Shown piece after piece: positions 25,046 to 33,622 of a DNA stretch of 64,000 nt. Each line of letters begins with the position of its first letter. The first letter of the stretch is position 1. A program made the translations under genes and the position numbers. Under the pieces are notes generated by a model. The model was not told the origin of the DNA. It was given only the letters and a program-made list of their open reading frames with translations, and made no database searches. The DNA is from CAZHCA01 sp964530825 (GTDB lineage: Bacteria > Bacteroidota > Bacteroidia > Chitinophagales > Saprospiraceae). The stretch is taken from assembly GCA_964530825.1 (NCBI GenBank), contig CAZHCA010000004.1, forward strand, positions 124,001 to 188,000, in the 5' to 3' direction.

Positions 25046-26551
25046 TCACCCTCTTTGGATGGTGGCCATAACCATTTCCCAGAGGTCCTCGTACGGGATA
25101 ATTTCAATTTCGTGATCTTGTTGAGCGAATTCTAGAGGTATAGAATTCAATTTCTGTACTAGTGGCGCTGCCCGGCGCGCTACTGCTTTGGGGTGGTAAT
25201 CGGCCGCTGGTAGAACGAGTAGCATTCGGATGAAGCAATTACTACGGTAGTGTTGGTCTCGTTTGAGGTAACGGGAGCAATATCTGGAAATGGCTTCCAT
25301 GCGATCGGTCACTTCCTGGCGTTTGCCCTGCAGGATAAAGTGCAGGATTTGAGCGATGAGAATGGGAATGTTCATACCGCGTTTTTCGCGTGCGAATTGC
25401 GGCACTTCGTTAATAAACTTGCCGACTCGGAACCGGGGAATCTCTTGTCCTTTGTCGAATTGGATACATCCGGTTTTGATTAACAGGTGCATGTAGGCAC
25501 GGTAAATATGCCACTTCTCCTGCTCTACTTTGCCTAGAAAGCGGAAATTACGATGCCGGAGGGCCTGCTGGAAGAGATCGTAAGCTTCCTGATAATTACG
25601 GGTATGCAAAGCCAGGGTCAATCCAAGTTCGCGATTGCGATACCAATTGTAGCTACCGTCCTTTTCGGTAGCCAGCGTTTCCTCTGCAACTTCCCGCCCA
25701 GCTGCGTACTCCCGCAGCTGGATGTGGCAAACCAGCTTTTGGTACCGGAAATGATTGATGGTCCTTAAGTTGTTAATGCCTTTATCGGCCAGCAATTGTA
25801 AGGCTCGATCGCATACGGTTACCGCTTCCCGGTACCTGCCGGCACTCATGTAGCCAATCAATAAAATCGAGTAAACCTGGCGCAGCATCCGGGTGGTTGG
25901 GTTGTTTTCCAGTAGCGGAGCTAGTTGACGGTGGGCAGCCATGGCGTCTTTGTGCACCTCAGTTCGGTTCTTTTTGGGGTCAAAGTAGTCGATTAGCAGG
26001 TGTAGGTAGTAGCCTTCGAGCTCGATTTCGGCACTGAATTGTTGTATGAACTCCGTCATTTCCTGATGGTACCGGACAAATTGTTTTCGGTCCCGTTCGC
26101 GGGTAGCATAATACAGCTGCAAAATGCGAGCCGCACCCAAGCCTAGCTCGGTAAATTCATATTGCTTGGCGTAGCGCAATACCTTCTTGGCCAGTTGGAC
26201 GGCTGTTAAATTTGCGCCCTCGGCATTAAGAATATGGGCGGCCATGTAGTCTTTGCAGGACTTCACAAAGGCTTGACCCAGGTCGGTATAGCTTCCTTTA
26301 TTAAGGTCTACAAAAAAAGCCGTGTTGATCAAGCGCTGCTTGAGCTTGCTTTTGAGTTTTTTGTACTTCATGGCTTCCGGCTGGACCCCAAGAAGGGCAG
26401 CCGCCTCATCGTCGGAAGTGGCCCGACCTGAAATTAATAACTGGTAAAAGGACTGAAGGAGGGTTTCTTTGCCATTATCCTGGGCGATGATATCAATCTG
26501 GCGTACCCGTACCGGTGGGAACCGGCTAGCTAGTTCCAGTAGCGATTTCAT
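25046..26551 (-). CDS. TPR-like helical hypothetical protein
   Basis: I do not recognise a named family in this 501-residue soluble protein. The N-terminal 80 residues, with 'ATSDDEAAALLGV' and a basic run, look like a small helical domain. Residues about 110-470 are a series of helix pairs of about 35-40 residues with TPR-like hydrophobic spacing ('RYREAVTVCDRALQLLADKG', 'RNYQEAYDLFQQALRHRN'). Its job may be scaffolding or regulation. It is a single gene with its own promoter region and reads away from the CotH-like gene. Confidence 0.65.
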   Translation of the reverse strand: MKSLLELASRFPPVRVRQIDIIAQDNGKETLLQSFYQLLISGRATSDDEAAALLGVQPEAMKYKKLKSKLKQRLINTAFFVDLNKGSYTDLGQAFVKSCKDYMAAHILNAEGANLTAVQLAKKVLRYAKQYEFTELGLGAARILQLYYATRERDRKQFVRYHQEMTEFIQQFSAEIELEGYYLHLLIDYFDPKKNRTEVHKDAMAAHRQLAPLLENNPTTRMLRQVYSILLIGYMSAGRYREAVTVCDRALQLLADKGINNLRTINHFRYQKLVCHIQLREYAAGREVAEETLATEKDGSYNWYRNRELGLTLALHTRNYQEAYDLFQQALRHRNFRFLGKVEQEKWHIYRAYMHLLIKTGCIQFDKGQEIPRFRVGKFINEVPQFAREKRGMNIPILIAQILHFILQGKRQEVTDRMEAISRYCSRYLKRDQHYRSNCFIRMLLVLPAADYHPKAVARRAAPLVQKLNSIPLEFAQQDHEIEIIPYEDLWEMVMATIQRG

Positions 26552-26760
26552 AATTCTAGTTTTGCGTAATATCAGGCGGGGATAAGCGGTATATAGCCAA
26601 TTATACTATTTATCCGGTATTTTTCCAAGGAAATCCTTTGTTAATTCACTTCGATACGCAATTAAAGCGAAATACGTAGAAATCTTGTCTAGATTTATCG
26701 CCCAATCCATCTATTTTGAAGATATTAAGATCACATTTTACCACAGTAAAAACACCTAAA

Positions 26761-27759
26761 ATGCGCTTGTTACTTTGCTGCTACCTGTTGTTCTTTGGAG
26801 TAACGATGCACGCCCAGGTCGGCCGCACCTTATTTGATGAGCTTACCCATGAAGCGATCATCCCCGTTGTGCTTTCCCTACCCATGGACTCATTCGCTTA
26901 CGATGCTGATGAGCCGGAGTACTATCCAGCTTCTTTTAGTTTTACTGACCGAAACGGCCAATCAGTCGACCTACAGTTAAAAGTACGCGTTCGCGGACGC
27001 TTTCGACTACGTACTTGCGACTACCCACCCCTCAAACTCAACTTTAAAAAGGGCGATTTAGAAGATATGGGATTGGAGCGGCACGACGAGTTCAAGCTGG
27101 TCACCCCCTGCATCAAGGACCGCACTGGGGAGGATTACTTACTACGAGAATTTCTAACCTACCAAATCTACCGCATCCTGACGCCGGTACATTTCCGAAC
27201 GCAGTTGATGGAGGTGGTATTTCAGGATAAAAATAGTAAAAGAAAACGCAAGAGCTATGCCTTCTTGCTGGAAGACGAAGAAACCCTCGCCGAACGGTAT
27301 GAAAGTGAAATTTGCGACGATTGCTTCGGAAATACCGAAGATAGCTTGGTTGCTGAGCAGGCTCGCATTTTCTGCCTTTTTCAGTACATGATCGGGAATA
27401 CCGACTGGTCCTTTCCAATGGCCCGTAACCTTGAATTATTGGTACCCGAAGCAGGGGGTAAGAAAATTCCGGTGCCCTACGATTTTGATTTTTGCGGAGT
27501 TGTCAATGCCAGTTACGCATCGGCTGATTCAAACTACGGCTTAGAGAACAAGCGCGACCGGATATTTATCGGTCATCCAAGTATGGATAAAGAGTTGTTA
27601 GCCACCAAGGCGCTATTCCGGGAGAAGAAATCGGAAATTTACAACTTAATTGAAAATTTCGCCCCCTTACCGAAGCGTTCGCGTAAAGATATCATCGGTT
27701 ACCTCGATGAATTTTACGAGGCTCTCGATAGCGGCATCCGTTTTTCCCAGCAAAGGTGA
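26761..27759 (+). CDS. Secreted CotH-kinase-like protein
   Basis: This 332-residue exported protein starts at ATG 26761, which places the signal peptide (MRLLLCCYLLFFGVTMHA) at the N-terminus; an ATG at 26716 would add 15 residues. The region 'FQYMIGNTDWSF' (about 213-224) with 'PVPYDFDFCGVVN' about 30 residues later resembles the catalytic 'GN.D....N' and 'P.DFD' motifs of CotH-type secretory kinase-like proteins. An early beta-rich part with 'VRVRGRFRLRTCDYPPLKL' also fits that family's N-terminal 'RG.S' block. Kinase activity is not certain. It converges with a small lipoprotein gene 4 bases away. Confidence 0.6.
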   Translation: MRLLLCCYLLFFGVTMHAQVGRTLFDELTHEAIIPVVLSLPMDSFAYDADEPEYYPASFSFTDRNGQSVDLQLKVRVRGRFRLRTCDYPPLKLNFKKGDLEDMGLERHDEFKLVTPCIKDRTGEDYLLREFLTYQIYRILTPVHFRTQLMEVVFQDKNSKRKRKSYAFLLEDEETLAERYESEICDDCFGNTEDSLVAEQARIFCLFQYMIGNTDWSFPMARNLELLVPEAGGKKIPVPYDFDFCGVVNASYASADSNYGLENKRDRIFIGHPSMDKELLATKALFREKKSEIYNLIENFAPLPKRSRKDIIGYLDEFYEALDSGIRFSQQR

Positions 27760-27763
27760 TTCC

Positions 27764-28135
27764 TTATTCGAAGAATGCCTGGTCAATTTTTTCGACATAA
27801 TCTAAGCCAGCCAGTTGCTGCAGTACCTGACGATAATCGAAGCGGGTCTCGCCCATACACAACCACTGCTGGTCGCTACAACCTATCCGGCCGGAGGAGC
27901 CTTCGAAAACCTGGATAGCCGAATCAATTGCCTTAACTTCTTCACGGGCCGACGCTTCCGCCGGGATACAAAACTCATAAGCTAGGGTCCGTTTACCGTC
28001 TGCTGGGCCGATAAGTCCGTCCTTATCAATTTGGTCGAGGTCAAATTTTATTTTCTCCATGTCGGTACCGTCGGGCAAGCAGGTCGGCAAAGCGATAATC
28101 CCAATGAGGAGTAGGAATATTTTAAGATACTGCAT
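27764..28135 (-). CDS. Small lipoprotein, unknown function
   Basis: This 123-residue protein starts at ATG 28133-28135 with a lipoprotein signal ending in ALPTC. The mature part is acidic and contains four further cysteines (in 'EFCIP', 'IGCSDQ', 'WLCMG'), which may form disulfides. No family is recognised. It is convergent with the CotH-like gene; only 4 bases separate the stops. Confidence 0.6.
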   Translation of the reverse strand: MQYLKIFLLLIGIIALPTCLPDGTDMEKIKFDLDQIDKDGLIGPADGKRTLAYEFCIPAEASAREEVKAIDSAIQVFEGSSGRIGCSDQQWLCMGETRFDYRQVLQQLAGLDYVEKIDQAFFE

Positions 28136-28226
28136 AAAAAGCACAAAATTTAGAGGGGCTACACCTCAACGTGTGCAGCATTGAATGAACCAACACTAAG
28201 ATAAAGAACCTTCGCTGTTTTCCCCG

Positions 28227-28583
28227 TTATTTTTGCGGCACCCGGATTAAACGGATACAGGCATTCTCATCGGGCTCGGAATACGCCAGGTCGAAGCAAC
28301 ACCTGTAAGTTTGATCGCCATGCTGTATGAAATGGGTTAAAAACCCCGTACGAAAACCCGATTTGCAAATATCTTCCAGGGATAGATTGGTAATCCCCAT
28401 TTGAAAATGCGCATCCAGGATCTGATGATTGCGCATCAGGATTCGCTGGGTGGGATCGAGCCGTTGCCGGACTGCTCGCCGCTGGCGGTTATGGTACCAG
28501 ATTCGGCAATGGTCATCACAAAACGTTTTGTTGGCCCTGCCGCCAACGATAGCGTCGCCGCATGCTTTGCATTGCTTCTTCAT
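28227..28583 (-). CDS. Small zinc-ribbon protein
   Basis: This 118-residue protein starts at ATG 28581-28583 with a treble-clef-type zinc site C5-x2-C8 ... C22-x3-C26 ('KQCKACGD', 'FCDDHCRIWYHN'). It is followed by a basic helix and a C-terminal alpha/beta stretch. The 'FCD..CR..Y.NR' pattern is that of short zinc fingers found widely in bacteria. The role is unknown; a nucleic-acid or protein contact is possible. It is divergent from the membrane-protein gene starting at 28706. Confidence 0.7.
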   Translation of the reverse strand: MKKQCKACGDAIVGGRANKTFCDDHCRIWYHNRQRRAVRQRLDPTQRILMRNHQILDAHFQMGITNLSLEDICKSGFRTGFLTHFIQHGDQTYRCCFDLAYSEPDENACIRLIRVPQK

Positions 28584-28647
28584 CTCTGCTCTTCCTATTG
28601 CGGGTGGCACCTTTAAAACTAACGGCTTTTTGCATTAGCGTAAAGCA

Positions 28648-28655
28648 TAGTTTTG
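28648..28655 (+). promoter_or_regulatory. Candidate -7 box TAGTTTTG
   Basis: It matches TAnnTTTG and lies 51 bases before the ATG at 28706. TTTG at 28629-28632 is closer than the usual -33 spacing. Candidate only. Confidence 0.3.
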
Positions 28656-28705
28656 TACATTATCCGATAGTTTGGAGTTTTTTCAGACACCACCGAAACC
28701 ACCTT

Positions 28706-29236
28706 ATGGCTTCCTGGCAAGATCTTCAGCATCGACTAGAACGGTATTATCTAGGTGAGCGGCAAGCCGCCTTGGGGCTGGCGCTTTTCGCATTAGCGGT
28801 GCTCACTGTGTTTGTGGTATGGTACCGGTACAACCCTGAACTGCTGGCGACCGGAGCCCTCCTGAGCGGTGTGGTATTGGGAATGGGACAATTTTACATG
28901 AGCCTACTGCGCTACAATGCACAAAATCGCCGTTGGCAATCGCTGCGTGCGCCGGGGGTAGAAAAGGCGCCGTTGCGCTTAGCCCGGGAAGAACTGGAGC
29001 ACGTTCGGGTTCGCAGTCCTTTCCTAAGGCGACAACGCCAGGTAGAGACTTTGCTTGGGGTCCTGGGGATATATCTGATGCTTCAGGGCGGGGTATTGCT
29101 GCCCAACAGGCTGGTCGCGGGATTAGGCATTCCCATTGCCCTTTGCGGGTTCACTGGAGCAATTCTGTCGGCTATTTCCTCTTTCCGTACCGAGATTTAC
29201 CAAGAAGAATTATCCAACTGGCTGGACCGGCAATAA
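28706..29236 (+). CDS. Small multi-pass membrane protein
   Basis: This 176-residue protein has about four hydrophobic segments in two hairpins (about 23-43, 45-63, 112-130 and 135-155) separated by a charged loop with many Arg. I recognise no family. Start ATG 28706 (MASWQD) is preferred over an upstream frame opening at 28562, which would overlap the divergent zinc-ribbon gene. It converges with the spermidine-synthase-like gene 4 bases away. Confidence 0.65.
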   Translation: MASWQDLQHRLERYYLGERQAALGLALFALAVLTVFVVWYRYNPELLATGALLSGVVLGMGQFYMSLLRYNAQNRRWQSLRAPGVEKAPLRLAREELEHVRVRSPFLRRQRQVETLLGVLGIYLMLQGGVLLPNRLVAGLGIPIALCGFTGAILSAISSFRTEIYQEELSNWLDRQ

Positions 29237-29240
29237 ACCC

Positions 29241-29918
29241 TCAGGTCAGCCAGTTGGGGTCATTTACCAGCATCCAGTTGCTCCCCAGTTTCAAGGCAGT
29301 AGATTGGGGAAAAACCGGTGCGAACCGGTTTGAAAAAAACAATTCGGTGGCGCGTCGTGCAGCCGGAGTGGCGGTCATCCTGTTGTAAAACAGCAGCCCA
29401 CCCGGACGGATAAGGTCACGTAGGTTGCGCAAAAATTCAAGCTCTTCCAGCTTTTCGGGTACACGGTCATCAATAAAGACATCCATGGCTATGAAATCGA
29501 ATTGCTCCCGGCACTGGGCTACAAAAGTGCGGGCATCAGCGCAATAGGTTTGTATTGATGATTGCAGGTCTGATAACACATATTTTTCCGCCAGGCCGAT
29601 AATCGATTCGTCGATTTCCACTGCTGTAAATCGCATCTGCACGGAGAAACGTTTTTCCAGCATCCAGGGAATACTGCCTAATCCTAGGCCCAGTAATAAG
29701 GCATGGCCATCTTGGAATCTACCAGTGGGTATCCGGCGGAAAGAAGCCGTGAAGTTGTGGTACAGGTCGCCGTGGGAGTAGACAGCTCTTGCGGTTGACA
29801 ATTGGTACCGCCCATTGACCAGGCTAACATATAGGTGCGGATTGTGCGGGCTGGGCGCGCTCTCGATATGCCACTCAACGAGATAGCTCAGCAGTCGCTT
29901 CCACCAGGGTGGATTCAT
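29241..29918 (-). CDS. Spermidine-synthase-like methyltransferase-fold protein
   Basis: This 225-residue Rossmann-fold protein resembles the spermidine synthase branch of the SAM-binding family. The glycine loop 'LLLGLGLGSIPWML' is near 74-87, the acidic end of beta-2 is 'FTAVEIDESII' near 97, 'YCADARTFV' near 125 and 'DFIAMDVFID' near 141. The key Asp pair of true spermidine synthases is not certain, so it may be a different aminopropyl- or methyltransferase. Its start overlaps the stop of the GlmU-family gene by four bases (ATGA), showing translational coupling. Confidence 0.7.
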   Translation of the reverse strand: MNPPWWKRLLSYLVEWHIESAPSPHNPHLYVSLVNGRYQLSTARAVYSHGDLYHNFTASFRRIPTGRFQDGHALLLGLGLGSIPWMLEKRFSVQMRFTAVEIDESIIGLAEKYVLSDLQSSIQTYCADARTFVAQCREQFDFIAMDVFIDDRVPEKLEELEFLRNLRDLIRPGGLLFYNRMTATPAARRATELFFSNRFAPVFPQSTALKLGSNWMLVNDPNWLT

Positions 29919-31132
29919 GCCTTCTCAGTTTGCTCCCAGCGGCGGTATTTGGCAGTGCTTTCATAAATACGCAGCAAGATTAGCCGTTCAGTAACGTGGA
30001 AAGGCACATTGCGTCGAGCCATCATGGTCTGGGCCATCTCAAAAACGCTTTCGGTCTTAAACGTCTTGAAGCCATGGGCGCCTCCCCAGGAAAAAGAAGG
30101 GATGAAGTTGCGCGGAAATCCGGGCCCAAAGACATTAGCGGCTACTCCCACGATCGTGCCCGTGTTGAGCATAGTGTTTATCCCGGTCTTGGCGTGGTCG
30201 CCGAAAACGGAGCCAAAAAATTGCTGCCCGGTATCGACAAAGCTTTCTTCGACGTAGCTCCAGGCCTTGATGGGGCGGTAGTTATTCTTGAGGTTAGAAT
30301 TATTCGTGTCGGCGCCGAGGTTGACCCACTCGCCCAGGTAGGCATGCCCGAGGAAGCCATCGTGTGCTTTATTGGAATAGCCCAGCATGACTGATTGGCT
30401 GACTTCACCCCCGGCTTTACACCAAGGGCCGATGGTCGTGCCGCCGTAGATTTTGGCGCCCATCTTAACCTGGGCGTGTGCTCCCAAGGCGACCGGGCCC
30501 CGTAAATGGCTGCCTTCCATAACGACGGCATCTTTGCCAATATAGATAGATCCTTCGGTAGTATTGAGTGTACAGGCCTCTACCGAAGCACCCGGCTCCA
30601 GAAAGATCTGGCCGGTATCGCCCACGACCTGGTTTGACGGGGAAATGGCCTGGCTGGTGCGGCCTTGTGTAAGCAATTCAAAATCCTCTTCAATGGCCTG
30701 TGCATTGTGGTTGACTAAGTCCCATAGCCAGTTGATCTTGAGGTAAGGCGTGTCCTGCAGGTCGTAGCCCTTTAGCTCATCGAAATCCTCATCCTGCATG
30801 AGTTTTTCCAACTGTTCTTCACTCATTTTGGCTACAATAAGCTCCTCGCCGTTTAGGTACGCCTCATTCATATCCATGCGTTCGATGAGGTAGCAAAGCC
30901 GGTCGCTGGGGAGTACTGATCCGTTGATAAGGTAATTTACCGAATCGTTGTCGATGGGGTATTTTTCCGCTAAATAATCCTGGGTGATGAAGGAAGACTT
31001 GGCATTTAGCCAGTGTTCCCATTTTTCGCGGATCGTCAATGCGCCTACGCGTAACTCACAAACTGGACGCGTAAAAGTGAGCGGTAGCAAGTGATCCCGC
31101 ACTTCATTGTCAAAAAGAATGATGTGGGCCAT
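29915..31132 (-). CDS. GlmU family protein (putative sugar nucleotidyltransferase/acyltransferase)
   Basis: This 405-residue protein belongs to the Bacteroidota 'GlmU family protein' group. The N-terminal half begins with 'IILFDNEVRDHLLPLTFTRP', a nucleotidyltransferase-like domain. The C-terminal half, from about residue 185, is a left-handed beta-helix of hexapeptide repeats ('IYIGKDAVVMEGSHLRG', 'GAKIYGGTTIGP' and so on). The start at ATG 31130-31132 directly precedes the family N-terminus. It is probably a UDP-sugar-forming enzyme, but the exact substrate is not evident and it should not be assumed to be the essential GlmU. The spermidine-synthase-like gene is translationally coupled downstream. 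Confidence 0.8.
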   Translation of the reverse strand: MAHIILFDNEVRDHLLPLTFTRPVCELRVGALTIREKWEHWLNAKSSFITQDYLAEKYPIDNDSVNYLINGSVLPSDRLCYLIERMDMNEAYLNGEELIVAKMSEEQLEKLMQDEDFDELKGYDLQDTPYLKINWLWDLVNHNAQAIEEDFELLTQGRTSQAISPSNQVVGDTGQIFLEPGASVEACTLNTTEGSIYIGKDAVVMEGSHLRGPVALGAHAQVKMGAKIYGGTTIGPWCKAGGEVSQSVMLGYSNKAHDGFLGHAYLGEWVNLGADTNNSNLKNNYRPIKAWSYVEESFVDTGQQFFGSVFGDHAKTGINTMLNTGTIVGVAANVFGPGFPRNFIPSFSWGGAHGFKTFKTESVFEMAQTMMARRNVPFHVTERLILLRIYESTAKYRRWEQTEKA

Positions 31133-31163
31133 AGGTTTTGAGGGTTGCCAGCGATGGTAAACC

Positions 31164-31199
31164 AAAAAAGCCCCAATCCGGTCAGGTTTGGGACTTTTT
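31164..31199 (-). terminator. Intrinsic terminator after rpmE2
   Basis: On the minus strand, AAAAAGTCCCAAACC pairs with GGATTGGGGCTTTTT (one G-T pair and one mismatch) around a 5-base loop, with the T-run at the 3' side. It lies 24 bases past the rpmE2 stop. The A-run on the opposite side makes it potentially bidirectional. Confidence 0.8.
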
Positions 31200-31222
31200 C
31201 GGCCGGGATTGATCCGCTGGCT

Positions 31223-31486
31223 TTATGATTTCTTCTTAGAAAACTTACCAAACTTCTTATTGAACTTGTCAATACGTCCTGCAGAATCGACATATTTCAT
31301 TTTACCCGTAAAGAAAGGGTGGGAGTAGCTGGAAATTTCCAATTTGACCAGCGGATATTCATTGCCGTCTTCCCACTTAATGGTTTCTTTAGTATTGGCG
31401 CAAGAGTGCCCTAACCAGGCATCTTCTGTAGACAGATCCTTGAAAACGACAAGCCGATAATTCTTTGGATGGATATCTTTTTTCAT
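31223..31486 (-). CDS. rpmE2: Type B 50S ribosomal protein L31
   Basis: This 87-residue protein begins 'MKKDIHPKNYR' and has the L31 core 'SYSHPFFTGK' with the type B form: no CxxC zinc pairs, and the 'VFKDLSTEDAWL' block. It ends in the lysine-rich 'FNKKFGKFSKKKS'. It is part of the large ribosomal subunit. Single gene with a clear terminator after it. Confidence 0.96.
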   Translation of the reverse strand: MKKDIHPKNYRLVVFKDLSTEDAWLGHSCANTKETIKWEDGNEYPLVKLEISSYSHPFFTGKMKYVDSAGRIDKFNKKFGKFSKKKS

Positions 31487-31638
31487 GGTCTATTTTTTCA
31501 ACGTGATTTCGGACGGCAAATATAAGGGCTTTTTGCGGTATAGTAAAGATCTAGAGGATATCCCCTGCCTAATATTTTAGGTTGTTTTCGCAGAGCGGAA
31601 AAAATAATTGTACTTTTCCAGCAAAAGTTTAACCATCT

Positions 31639-32166
31639 ATGCCAATTCCGGAAGGGCTGAAACGCGTGGCGGCTATGGTAGTGCTGCGCCATCAGCAGAA
31701 ATTTATGCTCCTGCGTCGTGCCAAACCGCCCAATCAGCATAAATACGTACCTGTTGGTGGTAAATTAGAGCCGCATGAGGATCCCTATTCGGCAGCTATT
31801 CGGGAAACCCAGGAAGAAACGGGCATTCAACTGGAAGGGGTAAGATTTTGCGGTTCCTTGATTGAGTCTTCCCCTGTTGAATACAACTGGATGTGTTTCA
31901 TCTACTTGGCCGATATCGAAGATATGCTACCTCCTTATTGCGATGAAGGGCAGTTGGAATGGATCGACTTTGCAGACCTGCTGGAGGTACCAACCCCGCC
32001 TACTGACTGGCATATTTACCAGTATCTCATGGCACAGCGACCTTTTGCTTTAAATGCAGTATACGACGACCAACTGAATTTGCTGGGCATGCGGGAGGAA
32101 ATAGAAGGGCGGATACTGGTCGGCCCCGCACCCGCCCTACCGGATACTTGGTCGAAGAGTCGTTAG
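31639..32166 (+). CDS. NUDIX hydrolase (MutT-like)
   Basis: This 175-residue protein has a complete Nudix box at residues 41-63: G41-x5-E47-x7-R55-E56-x-x-E59-E60-x-G62-I63. It hydrolyses a nucleoside diphosphate linked to X. The short N-terminal strand 'AAMVVLRHQQKFMLLRR' is typical of MutT-type 8-oxo-dGTP sanitising enzymes, but the substrate is not determined. Its stop overlaps that of the convergent GIN-domain gene. Confidence 0.88.
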   Translation: MPIPEGLKRVAAMVVLRHQQKFMLLRRAKPPNQHKYVPVGGKLEPHEDPYSAAIRETQEETGIQLEGVRFCGSLIESSPVEYNWMCFIYLADIEDMLPPYCDEGQLEWIDFADLLEVPTPPTDWHIYQYLMAQRPFALNAVYDDQLNLLGMREEIEGRILVGPAPALPDTWSKSR

Positions 32167-32909
32167 TTGGCATCAATGACCCTTCCGTTACCGGAAATAT
32201 CGATATCAAGCGAGGGGTTACCACGATAGTATACATCGCCGCTGCCCTCGATATCTACGTCGAGCTCTTCGAGTACCGTGATTTCTACATCACCCGACCC
32301 TAGGATATCGATATCGGCTCGGTTGACCGTCAGGTTAAAGGCCCGGACATCACCTGACCCAGTAATATCAAGCTCGATTTCGTCGGCTACGCCTTCCAAG
32401 AAAAGGCGGCCCGATCCGGCCAGGTCGGCCTCAATATCATCGGCCTCCAGCGCCAGGTCGATATCGCCCGAACCACTTATTCTTAGCTCGATATCATCGA
32501 CCAGCAAGACATTTTCTCCAAAAATTTCGCCCGAACCGGTCAGGCCAATATAGTCGATCACCGGAGTGGTGATGAAAATATTGAGCTCATCGACGTCGCG
32601 CACGCAACGATCGAATTCAATGTCCCAGATGCCGCTTTCCAGATCGCGTTCGATTTCGCGGACTACATTGGATTTACCCTCTACAATGATCTCCTGAAAA
32701 GAGCCCTGCCGCAGGACTACGTTGGCCTCGACCGACAGCTGGATACCGCGGAAATTCGGTAGGTTCAGCACTTCCGAAACGATTGGTCCGTCCCCATCGA
32801 TACAATTACCGTAGAAATCATCATCGTCATCATCCAAGTCAATAATGCAGCTCGGAAGCAAGATCAGGGAAAAGCACAAAAGTGCGCCCCAGTAGCGTAA
32901 GTAATTCAT
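32163..32909 (-). CDS. GIN-domain (DUF2807) lipoprotein
   Basis: This 248-residue protein starts at ATG 32907-32909 with a lipoprotein signal (lipobox LLPSC) followed by an acidic 'DLDDDDDD' run. The rest is a beta-rich domain with repeating 'GSG.(I/V)..' turns ('SGSGDIDLALEADDIEADLAGSG' pattern, shown in part). This is the DUF2807/'head GIN' family of putative surface adhesin-like proteins in Bacteroidota. Function unknown; a lipid-anchored position at the outer membrane is likely. An upstream ATG at 33047 overlaps the next gene and is not used. Confidence 0.82.
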   Translation of the reverse strand: MNYLRYWGALLCFSLILLPSCIIDLDDDDDDFYGNCIDGDGPIVSEVLNLPNFRGIQLSVEANVVLRQGSFQEIIVEGKSNVVREIERDLESGIWDIEFDRCVRDVDELNIFITTPVIDYIGLTGSGEIFGENVLLVDDIELRISGSGDIDLALEADDIEADLAGSGRLFLEGVADEIELDITGSGDVRAFNLTVNRADIDILGSGDVEITVLEELDVDIEGSGDVYYRGNPSLDIDISGNGRVIDAN

Positions 32910-32937
32910 AGGCGGATTTGGTTTATGGATCGTAGGA

Positions 32938-33555
32938 TTACCAATCATCACTACGGCGGGAATTGTAATTAGAACCGAACCATCCGAAGCGCATGGTTGC
33001 GGATATGACCGTCCCGCTAAAATCGGCGTCTTCATAGCCCAGGTCATCTCGGGCGCCGTTGACCCACCGGTACCCTACTGCCCCAGCGAGTCGCCACCAA
33101 CGCGTCAGGTTGATTTCCGCTCCGACTTCCGGGGTCAGCACAAACACCTGGTCGGTATCGCTGAAGGAGTTGACCTGGTCAAAGTCTACCTCAACGGCTC
33201 CCCAACCGATGCGCACCGAAGAATACAGGTGCGCAATACTGTAGGGTCTCAGCGTGTACCCTAACCATAACCCACCGTGCCCGATTTCGAGGTTTTCCAG
33301 ATCCTCCTCCTCATCGAACAGATTTCCAAAGTCCAGGCTGCCCAGTCCATAGCCGCCCAGAAAAAAACTGTTAATGACAATACCACCGCCGCCGCCGAGC
33401 GAAGTATTGATACCGTTATTCAGCCCGAATTCGGCAATTGGTCCGCCGAAGCCACCGACGACACTTGCATTTTGAAAAAGCGTTTCTTGTTTTTGAGCTG
33501 ATAATATCCCGCTTAGAAGTACCATCAGGACCATTACCCATAACATCTGTTTCAT
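32938..33555 (-). CDS. Outer-membrane beta-barrel-like protein
   Basis: This 205-residue protein has a signal peptide (MKQMLWVMVLMVLLSGILSA) and a beta-rich body with alternating Gly/aromatic strands ('FFLGGYGLGSLDFG', 'HGGLWLGYTLRPYS'). A C-terminal aromatic strand ('ATMRFGWFG') fits a small outer-membrane barrel. I recognise no named family. It precedes the GIN-domain lipoprotein gene by 28 bases on the same strand, so the two likely form an envelope operon. Confidence 0.65.
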   Translation of the reverse strand: MKQMLWVMVLMVLLSGILSAQKQETLFQNASVVGGFGGPIAEFGLNNGINTSLGGGGGIVINSFFLGGYGLGSLDFGNLFDEEEDLENLEIGHGGLWLGYTLRPYSIAHLYSSVRIGWGAVEVDFDQVNSFSDTDQVFVLTPEVGAEINLTRWWRLAGAVGYRWVNGARDDLGYEDADFSGTVISATMRFGWFGSNYNSRRSDDW

Positions 33556-33622
33556 CGTCTATAACTTTTCTACCGTTTGCAACGGTTAACCGTGAAAAAA
33601 TTTTCGGTTTTGCGGGAGGCTA